Source: SOJZ01 sp964556565
GTDB taxonomy: Archaea > Thermoproteota > Bathyarchaeia > Bathyarchaeales > Bathyarchaeaceae
Direction: 5' to 3'
NCBI GenBank assembly: GCA_964556565.1
Contig: CAZKWF010000034.1
Location: 1 to 15,830 of the forward strand
Length of the DNA: 15,830 nt
Below are positions 7,061-13,632 of the stretch, one piece after another (the stretch's first letter is position 1; each line of letters begins with the position of its first letter). The translations under genes were made by a program, and so were the position numbers. The notes beneath the pieces are model-generated. The model searched no databases. It worked only from the letters and a program-made list of their open reading frames with translations, and was not told the origin of the DNA.

Positions 7061-8908
7061 ATGAGAGACCTCATAAAAATTTTCTTTGACCCGATGAACA
7101 AGGAGATTGAAGTGAAACGAGGCACAATACTGCTCGATGCGATCAGAGAGGCCGATATAAGAATCGAAAGCATATGCGGCGGAAAAGGCGAATGTGGAAA
7201 ATGCAAGGTAACTCTCATGAAAGGTGAAGTTTCCCGTCTATCGACTAAATGTGAAAAATTCCTCTCTCACCAGGAGATATCAGAGGGTCACCATCTAGCC
7301 TGTCAGATTCGTGTCCTGAGCGACAGCGAGTTTACAATCCCCGTAGAAAGTCTAGTGGCCCACCCAAAGATACTCACTAGTACGAAAATGGGCATTGAAA
7401 GACTTGATCCCGCATCGAAAAAATATCTTGTGACTCTACAGCCCACTCGAGATGACAAACACCACTCGATTAAACTTGAGGGCTACTCTGGTCCAACGCC
7501 AAAAGTAAGCGACGAGATCTACAAACGCCTTCTTTCAATGGAACCTGAACAGCAGATAACCGCAACCTTGAGCAGGACAAACACACCTTCAGAAGTCATC
7601 AACATCGAATCAGGCGATAGAACCAGTTCAAACTATGGTCTAGCCATCGACGTTGGAACAACCACAATCGTCGCCGTCCTTACTGACCTAACGAGCGGGC
7701 AGGTTCTAGGCGAAGCCTCTGCATTGAACAAGCAAATCACCTACGGAGAAACGCTTCTCACAAGGATTGCTTTTTCACGCAAAGCTCATGGCGGATTGCA
7801 GAAGCTTCAACAGGCAGTTGTCCAAAGCATAAATGATCTCTTGGACCAGCTTACATCAAACGCGGGAATCAAGAACGAAGAAATCACAAGCATTTCCGCA
7901 GGTGGAAACACTGTCATGAACCACCTTCTAGCGGGGATAGACGTAGACTACCTTTGGTATGTAGATGCAAATGATAAAGTCTCTAGGACCCCTATTATTA
8001 AAAAAGCGAAGGACCTTGGACTCCACACAAACCCAGAGGCTTATGTTTATTGCCTTCCAAACGTGAGCCGATTCTTGGGAGGGGATGCCACTGGTGACGT
8101 AATAGCCTCCGGAATGTACAATTCTGATGAAACATCTCTTCTGGTTGACATGGGAACAAACGGGGAAATTATCCTCGGCAACAAGAACTGGCTAGTATCA
8201 TGTTCCGTCGCATCTGGTCCCGCTTTCGAAGGAGCAGGCGTCAAATTTGGGATGCGCGGGATGCAAGGTGGAATAGAACATGTAAAAATCAACCCCGAAT
8301 CCTTCGAGGCAGAGTACACGGTTATCGGGAACACGCTTCCGAAGGGCATCTGCGGCTCAGGCATTATTGACGCTGCGGCGGAAATGTTTTCTGCTGGCAT
8401 TCTCGATTTCAGGGGAAAAATCGTTGAGGGCAGTACGTCACTCGTTAGAAAAGGAAGAGACGGGTTGGAGTACGTCGTAGTTCCCGCGGAGAAAACGGTG
8501 ATCAGCCGAGACATAGTAATAACGCAACGTGACATGGATTACATCATGGACTCGAAGGGAGCCACCTGCGGTGGAATAATGGTTTTGATGAGGAAATTCA
8601 AACTCTCCATCTACGATGTCAAGAACTTTTATCTTGCAGGAGCCTTCGGCGCATACACCGATTTGAGAAATGCTACAAAGCTTGGGATATTCCCTGAATT
8701 TCCGAACGCGAAAACTCGCCCCATTGGAAATGGTTCGCTTTCAGGTGCATACGTGACACTGCTATCGATGACAAAGCGAGATGAAGCGAACACTATAGCA
8801 CGGAATATGTTGTACGTCGATCTTCTTGTGGATGCCATGTTCGCAGAAACATACTCTGAGTCAATCTACATTCCAGGCCCTAAGGAACTCTTCCCAAGCT
8901 ACGCTTAA
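7061..8908 (+). CDS. RACo-like reductive activator of corrinoid protein (2Fe-2S ferredoxin plus ASKHA ATPase domains)
   Basis: This is a 615-residue protein. The N-terminal domain (1 to about 95) is a [2Fe-2S] ferredoxin with C39, C45, C48 and C81 in the C-x5-C-x2-C-xn-C pattern. A linker and middle domain follow to about 190. From about 192 comes the ASKHA-type ATPase domain (DUF4445): AIDVGTTTIVAV, ISAGGNTVMNHLL, LPNVSRFLGGDATGD, LVDMGTNGEI, SGPAFEGAGV, GICGSGIIDAAAEM and LAGAFGAYTDL. RACo enzymes use ATP to drive electrons uphill onto inactive Co(II) corrinoid, restoring Co(I). In acetogens the substrate is the corrinoid iron-sulfur protein, so CdhDE next door is the likely target here (inference). 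The gene converges with cdhE across 55 bases. AGGAG touches the ATG, too close to be the usual site; CGGGG at 7047-7051 is better placed. Acetogen homologues are called acsV. An activator for another corrinoid methyltransferase is the main alternative. Confidence 0.9.
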   Translation: MRDLIKIFFDPMNKEIEVKRGTILLDAIREADIRIESICGGKGECGKCKVTLMKGEVSRLSTKCEKFLSHQEISEGHHLACQIRVLSDSEFTIPVESLVAHPKILTSTKMGIERLDPASKKYLVTLQPTRDDKHHSIKLEGYSGPTPKVSDEIYKRLLSMEPEQQITATLSRTNTPSEVINIESGDRTSSNYGLAIDVGTTTIVAVLTDLTSGQVLGEASALNKQITYGETLLTRIAFSRKAHGGLQKLQQAVVQSINDLLDQLTSNAGIKNEEITSISAGGNTVMNHLLAGIDVDYLWYVDANDKVSRTPIIKKAKDLGLHTNPEAYVYCLPNVSRFLGGDATGDVIASGMYNSDETSLLVDMGTNGEIILGNKNWLVSCSVASGPAFEGAGVKFGMRGMQGGIEHVKINPESFEAEYTVIGNTLPKGICGSGIIDAAAEMFSAGILDFRGKIVEGSTSLVRKGRDGLEYVVVPAEKTVISRDIVITQRDMDYIMDSKGATCGGIMVLMRKFKLSIYDVKNFYLAGAFGAYTDLRNATKLGIFPEFPNAKTRPIGNGSLSGAYVTLLSMTKRDEANTIARNMLYVDLLVDAMFAETYSESIYIPGPKELFPSYA

Positions 8909-8963
8909 CGTGGAAGGTTGGTTTCGTAGAAGCACAATATCGAGGAAAATTCACCTATTTTTG

Positions 8964-10442
8964 CTAATATTCCTTCTCTTTCGGGGGCCATGTCTCGTCT
9001 AGGAATTTCGCTATTCCTGATGAATCCATTGGACCTACCATAACGTGCCAATCGGGTAGGCCAACGTTCTTCAACTCGTCCTCTATCTCCCCGCTTAACC
9101 TAGCAGCCCTGCCAGGTATAATTAAGTGCTTATGCTTGATCTTCTCTGCTACTCCTGACTTCTTAACAGCCTCTGCGATCAATTCTGCTGTCAGATACCT
9201 TCCGGCTACGGCACTTTCGACGCTGAGCCCTTCAGTATCAGCCACAATTAGGTAATAGTTCCCGCCAAACTTCTTCAAGTCAGACTCAACGGTGAAGTAC
9301 GTCAGAGAATAATTAGTGGTTAACATCAACGGAGACATCTCACCAGGCTTCCCAAGTGTATATAGCCCAGAATCAACTGAAACCGGCTTTCTGGGATCCG
9401 TGTATATGTTGAACCTCCATATGACAGTTGGCAATTGAGCCCACCCATCCAGGCTGTGCATTATTAATACGTCAGCATATCTAGACATGAGAATACAGGC
9501 AGTGTATGCTTCCTTCCACGCCAGCATCTCCGCCGAATCTTTCCCGCCGAACCAAGCCGTGATGGGCGTCCCAATAAGCGGAAAACCGAACAGATCATCC
9601 CCGCCTTTACACGCATTCCTTCTAACCATGGTAAAATTGTTGACGGTATCCGATAATCCTTCATCGACGAATGTTCCCGGATCGAGTGCCAGATCCTCAA
9701 CCCCATACTCAATCAAAGTCTTCACTAGAGACTTTAGAAGATTGAGATCGTTCGGCGCAAAGACGCCTAATGGGCAGTTGTACATCAGCGCTAGCTCAGC
9801 CATGCTATTCCAGTTGTCCTTAGTTGCCGCGTAAAGTAGCGGCCTTCTGTTCTGAACCGCGACCAATCCAGCCTCCATAACATTTGGATCTAGCGCACAT
9901 AGAATCAGCGGGAGTTTCGTGACCTTGGCAACGTTCTCCACGGCTGACTTGAAGATTGTTGGGTCATTTGATGTCGACCTGATGGCTATCATGTCGAGAT
10001 TGAGATTCCTCCCAATGTAGTCATATGAGAAACTCTCCACTTTCTTCACTCTGTCTATGAGAGCTTCCTCTCCTGAGAATCTTGGGTGTAGCGGTAACTC
10101 GTCGGTTACATCAAGGGCTAGTGCCACTGGATTGTGGTAGGTGAACTCGTGGCGGTACATAACCAGCTTGCCGCCTATTTTGACCGAGTGGTCTCCCGTG
10201 CCGATGGTGATCCCCTTAATCACCGGCGCCAACGTGTCCTGGAGTTTCTTGTACGCCTTTTCGTGCTCCTTTTCCAGAATCGGGGGACAGTCTTCTAAAG
10301 AAACTTCCCTATTGACCAGCTTGGCTGCGAAGGCCATGCAGTTTGGTTCTCCGCACTCCTTACAATTCGTTCTAGGAAGTAACTTATATACGTCGATTGG
10401 GCTGAGTTTCGTTGCGGCCTTTTTAATTTCCCTCTCGGTCAT
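8964..10442 (-). CDS. cdhE: CODH/ACS gamma subunit, corrinoid iron-sulfur protein large subunit
   Basis: From ATG 10442 the protein has 492 residues. The N-terminal domain binds one [4Fe-4S] cluster through C27, C30, C35 and C52 (TNCKECGEPNCMAFA, then EDCPP), the CFeSP large-subunit signature. A TIM barrel follows, and the C-terminal region (from about 370: GEMSPLMLTTNYSLTYF, then VADTEGLSVESAVAGR) is the corrinoid-binding domain. With CdhD it accepts the methyl group from methyl-H4MPT on Co(I) and hands it to the acetyl-CoA synthase CdhC. Another in-frame ATG at 10469 would add nine residues, but its GGGTGA touches the start codon. ATG 10442 has GGGAG 9 bases upstream plus AGGTGA, and homology begins shortly after it. 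The gene overlaps the end of cdhD by 20 bases and is the last of the operon. The 3' end converges with the RACo-like gene. Confidence 0.95.
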   Translation of the reverse strand: MTEREIKKAATKLSPIDVYKLLPRTNCKECGEPNCMAFAAKLVNREVSLEDCPPILEKEHEKAYKKLQDTLAPVIKGITIGTGDHSVKIGGKLVMYRHEFTYHNPVALALDVTDELPLHPRFSGEEALIDRVKKVESFSYDYIGRNLNLDMIAIRSTSNDPTIFKSAVENVAKVTKLPLILCALDPNVMEAGLVAVQNRRPLLYAATKDNWNSMAELALMYNCPLGVFAPNDLNLLKSLVKTLIEYGVEDLALDPGTFVDEGLSDTVNNFTMVRRNACKGGDDLFGFPLIGTPITAWFGGKDSAEMLAWKEAYTACILMSRYADVLIMHSLDGWAQLPTVIWRFNIYTDPRKPVSVDSGLYTLGKPGEMSPLMLTTNYSLTYFTVESDLKKFGGNYYLIVADTEGLSVESAVAGRYLTAELIAEAVKKSGVAEKIKHKHLIIPGRAARLSGEIEDELKNVGLPDWHVMVGPMDSSGIAKFLDETWPPKEKEY

Positions 10443-11700
10443 GTTCACCTTCTCCCTTGATTCTTGCATTCACCCAATTAACTATCTTATTGGAGTCAGC
10501 CATACCTTTACTCATCAACTGCTGTATGATTTCTCTCATAGTTCTAATGGCGTCTGGGTGCATCATCATGAACACGTCAACTCCAGCCAAGAGTAGAGTC
10601 AGCGCGGTCGTCGTCTCCCACAGTGGGCCTCTAAGCCTTCTCGGCTCCCACTCTGGACCAAGCTTCAACCAAGTCTCTCTTGCAGCCCAAGCGTTCGTGG
10701 TCCCTGCTAGGACTGGGTGTTGAAGCTCCGAGTCTCCCATCAATGCCGCCAACCTCGCTCGCTCGTGAATGGTAAATGAATACTCTAGTCCATAGCCTAG
10801 GGCAGCCGTTGTCAAGTCCATTATTATCCTATCTTCGGGCAGGTAATCGTAGAGTTTTCTGTTCAGCTCCCTCGCTCGATTCAAGTCTAAGGATGTAAAT
10901 GCCAAAACTAAGTGTCCATATTTCGCAGCTGCTTTTGCCACGCCTTCTAGGGTGCCAGCCTCGCCCATGTCCAATGTAAGAGAGCTGAGCAAAACTCTCT
11001 CGCCCTCAGCCACCTCAGCAACTTTCATGAAAACCTCAGCATCTTTCTTTGGATCCCCGCAACCTCCAATGATTAGGGGAACATCCACTGCCTGCAGCAC
11101 CTCCTCAATAGTTTTTGCAGCCTCCGCCGCTGGAGTATCCTTGATAAGCGGGTCTGTGCTCAACAGGTGCACTGTGATCAAGTCAGCTCCCCACTTATCA
11201 ACCGCTATCTTGGCCCACGCAGCGGGGTCACCCCAAACCTCTTCGACATGCATTCGTATGGCCTTTGGGAGCCGTACTTGCATATCAAACGTGTCTACCG
11301 TAATTACAGGTGGATGTGGAGGAGCTTTCTCGAACAGGTAGAACGCCGGGGTGATTGCACCTCCGATCACAATCGTTTTACCACGACTTCCTCCTCCGCT
11401 CTTGGTTGCCCCAAGCGTTACTTCTCGAATTTGCCCAGGATATTCTTGGACAAAAGGAGTGAAGGGGGCTTCCAGAATTGCTGTGGGCTTCACCTTTGGT
11501 GGTGCAAGCACTGCAGGTGTTGTGGTAACTCTTGGTGCAGCAATTGTTGCAGCTGACTGTAAGATAAGTTCTCCAATATTCAGTTCGACGTCTTCGAGTT
11601 CAATTTCCCTTTTGCCCTCTATGCCTAGAATCTCCAGTAGCCCAGCGAGTTCGGTTGTGGTCGCTTTTTCCTTCTCTCCTTTTTTTCCCAAGGGTTTCAC
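10423..11700 (-). CDS. cdhD: CODH/ACS delta subunit, corrinoid iron-sulfur protein small subunit
   Basis: This 425-residue protein starts at GTG 11700-11698. It shares GTGA with the end of cdhC (4-base overlap), so its translation is probably coupled to cdhC. Residues 1-45 form a charged helical head. Residues about 48-85 are a proline, alanine and threonine-rich linker. LGATKSGGGSRGKTIVIGG (96-114) is the conserved entry to the TIM barrel, which continues with PPVITVDTFDM (130-140), an IIGGCGDPKKDAEVF block near 224-238 and MMMHPDAIRTMREI near the C-terminus. CdhD pairs with CdhE to form the corrinoid methyl carrier. GAGTGA 4 bases before the start is a modest ribosome site. The length is close to that of methanogen CdhD. 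The cdhE start lies inside the end of this gene. Confidence 0.95.
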   Translation of the reverse strand: MKPLGKKGEKEKATTTELAGLLEILGIEGKREIELEDVELNIGELILQSAATIAAPRVTTTPAVLAPPKVKPTAILEAPFTPFVQEYPGQIREVTLGATKSGGGSRGKTIVIGGAITPAFYLFEKAPPHPPVITVDTFDMQVRLPKAIRMHVEEVWGDPAAWAKIAVDKWGADLITVHLLSTDPLIKDTPAAEAAKTIEEVLQAVDVPLIIGGCGDPKKDAEVFMKVAEVAEGERVLLSSLTLDMGEAGTLEGVAKAAAKYGHLVLAFTSLDLNRARELNRKLYDYLPEDRIIMDLTTAALGYGLEYSFTIHERARLAALMGDSELQHPVLAGTTNAWAARETWLKLGPEWEPRRLRGPLWETTTALTLLLAGVDVFMMMHPDAIRTMREIIQQLMSKGMADSNKIVNWVNARIKGEGEHDREGN

Positions 11701-13082
11701 TTCTTCACTCTTCTGATAATAACTTTCTTTGCATAGATTTTTGCGTCTTTGAGGATTATCTCGAATCCTCCGGCTGTGATGGGTACGCCGGAAATCGGGA
11801 TCTCCAGTGGCGGTGCTGCGACCGCCACTTCCTCCGCTTCGGGGGTAACTTCAACAGGTATGGCCTTCCATCTTTCGACAACTGGGTGTCCCATCTCCTT
11901 AAGAAAAGCTTTCAGTTCATCAATAGTCTTGGCCTCATTTTCTGTGGCTATTTTGTCAACTACATCCTTTGGTATGAAATCCTTGACGCGCTCCTTGACG
12001 GTGGCTGGCATCCAGACTATGCGATTCCAGCCTCCATCAACCTGAAGAAGTTTTGGGGACCTCATATATTCGATGGACAACCCATGGAAACCCTCTACTT
12101 GTCTCCCTCCGGCGGTGGAATCGGCCAGAGTAGAGAAAGGTAGGCCGTTGACGGTTACTTCCTTGAAGCCTCGATGGACAATTCCTAAGCCGTCCACTTC
12201 TGGTATGTAGAAGGCTACGGCTTCAAAGCAGCCGCAGGAGGTGTGCGGATTTTCGAAGGCGGTGTATAACCACACACGGTTTATCTCTCCCATGGTCTTC
12301 TCCTTCATAATTGCGTTGACTCCTGTGTATTCGCCTTTGAAGGGGTCGAGGCATTCGTCTTTCTCGATTCCGAAAATCGGACCCTTAGGGTCTACTCGGG
12401 CTGAGGCTCTGCCGTCGAACCAACTGATGGATCCACAGTTGGAGTACCTTTGGGGTGTGATTACGCAGCAGTGGGTTGGGGCGAAGGATTGGCAAAGGGT
12501 GCATCCGTAGAAGACATCCGCGTCCTCATCTTTCATTCCTCGGGCTTTGGCGTCGCGGGCTTCATAAACTTTCAAGGCTTCGTCATACATTTTCTTGATT
12601 TTTTGGGGGTCGGTGATGAATGTGATTTGTATTTTCTCGATGAATGAAAGCTCGCTTCTAAAAAGTTTCTGTAGAACTTTCCCCATCAAATGGAACGAGT
12701 TGAAGCCTTTTTTGAAGGATTTCTTACTTAGTCGAAGCCAAATGTCGTAACGTTGGTTTAGGTGCATGATACCTTCGATGAAGTTGCAGTATTCGTGGAT
12801 GCGCCGTTCAATAACGCCTTCGAGCTCCTCTTCAACGTCTTTACCTGCGACTTCGATGTATATACCGAACGGGTGGGTGCTTCCTTCCTTCATGTCTTTG
12901 ATGTCTGGTCCAATCACTGTTATTTTTCCGTCTTCTATTTCGTCTAATCCCTTGGTTCTAACGAGTTCAAACTTTGTTTCTATGCGTTCTCCTCCAAGCT
13001 CTATCTGTGTGTCCTTGAACCTGACCCTTTCTCCTTCGTAAATCACTCCGACATCTACTGGGATGTCTTCAAACATGGACAT
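11697..13082 (-). CDS. cdhC: CODH/ACS beta subunit, acetyl-CoA synthase
   Basis: This 461-residue archaeal short form lacks the N-terminal CODH-binding domain of bacterial AcsB. It condenses a methyl group, CO and CoA into acetyl-CoA at the nickel-nickel-[4Fe-4S] A-cluster. Candidate ligands are visible: C194, C197, C205/C206 and C216 within YGCTLCQSFAPTHCCVITP and YSNCGS, and the C283-G-C285 motif (SCGCFEA) that holds the distal nickel. Residues about 406-425 are an acidic, alanine and proline-rich linker. They lead to a short C-terminal segment (GGFEIILKDAKIYAKKVII) typical of archaeal CdhC. The first ATG (13082) is preferred over the one two codons later, because AGGAGA lies 11 bases upstream. 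The cdhB stop is 3 bases upstream, and the cdhC stop overlaps the cdhD start. Confidence 0.96.
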   Translation of the reverse strand: MSMFEDIPVDVGVIYEGERVRFKDTQIELGGERIETKFELVRTKGLDEIEDGKITVIGPDIKDMKEGSTHPFGIYIEVAGKDVEEELEGVIERRIHEYCNFIEGIMHLNQRYDIWLRLSKKSFKKGFNSFHLMGKVLQKLFRSELSFIEKIQITFITDPQKIKKMYDEALKVYEARDAKARGMKDEDADVFYGCTLCQSFAPTHCCVITPQRYSNCGSISWFDGRASARVDPKGPIFGIEKDECLDPFKGEYTGVNAIMKEKTMGEINRVWLYTAFENPHTSCGCFEAVAFYIPEVDGLGIVHRGFKEVTVNGLPFSTLADSTAGGRQVEGFHGLSIEYMRSPKLLQVDGGWNRIVWMPATVKERVKDFIPKDVVDKIATENEAKTIDELKAFLKEMGHPVVERWKAIPVEVTPEAEEVAVAAPPLEIPISGVPITAGGFEIILKDAKIYAKKVIIRRVKK

Positions 13083-13085
13083 TGT

Positions 13086-13631
13086 CTACTTCTCTCCTAA
13101 CTTACCTATTATTATTTCAAATCCTTCATTCCAATCCTTAACTGAAAGGTTTGGAAATGACCAAGATGCATGGGGATTATAGAACCTGCTGAGGCTTATG
13201 GTCTTGAGATCTGCAGAAAAATGTTTCAGCCCAGCCAATATCACGAAATCCATGTAGTAGGGGAGCCCCATGAACATCGCGAGGTCATACGGTCCCACCC
13301 CATCTAAACCTTTCCATTGGTAATCCTTAAGTCTGTTACCAATGTCCATTGCAGGCATCCAACCAGCGGGCTGAAAACCCCTCTTAATGAATTCGGTTGT
13401 CATGTGTGCTGTAGCAACCACAGGGATTGCCCCAACCCTACTCATGCGGATGGCATAGTCAATCATTTTCACATCATCTGAATAATCCTCAGCGGCTAGG
13501 TGCCCAACGATAAGGATGGGGCGCTTCGCCCTCTTGACCATTGCGACAACCACCTCTGGCTTTAAGATGAGGAGAGCTTTCTTAGGGCCCGCAATCTCAG
13601 CTCTCTGCCACGGTTCTGCCTTCACACTCAT
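13086..13631 (-). CDS. cdhB: CODH/ACS epsilon subunit
   Basis: From ATG 13631 the protein has 181 residues, close to the usual 165-175 for CdhB. It is the small Rossmann-like partner of CdhA; it carries no metal-binding cysteines, in keeping with the family. It is recognised by PWQRAEIAGPKKALLILKPE near the N-terminus, RAKRPILIVGHLA, MIDYAIRMSRVGAIPVVATA and the C-terminal hydrophobic strand. Its role is structural, and it may help FAD or electron transfer in the alpha2-epsilon2 CODH. A GTG at 13640 is in frame and would add three residues. The ATG is chosen because GGTGA (13641-13637) lies 5 bases before it. The ATG comes one base after the cdhA stop, so translation is probably coupled. Confidence 0.93.
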   Translation of the reverse strand: MSVKAEPWQRAEIAGPKKALLILKPEVVVAMVKRAKRPILIVGHLAAEDYSDDVKMIDYAIRMSRVGAIPVVATAHMTTEFIKRGFQPAGWMPAMDIGNRLKDYQWKGLDGVGPYDLAMFMGLPYYMDFVILAGLKHFSADLKTISLSRFYNPHASWSFPNLSVKDWNEGFEIIIGKLGEK

Positions 13632-13632
13632 G

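Noticed and set aside
8909..8963. Terminator between the convergent RACo-like gene and cdhE (T5 at 8958-8962)
   Set aside because: The T run is short, no stem precedes it, and it ends one base before the cdhE stop codon; too weak to call.
10442..10469. Upstream ATG at 10469 as the cdhE start
   Set aside because: Its ribosome-site-like GGGTGA touches the start codon with no spacing, it lengthens the overlap with cdhD to 47 bases, and the added nine residues are outside the conserved region.
11371..11400. GGGSRGKT in CdhD as a nucleotide-binding P-loop
   Set aside because: The glycine-rich block is the conserved start of the CdhD TIM barrel, with no Walker B or other P-loop ATPase features in the protein.
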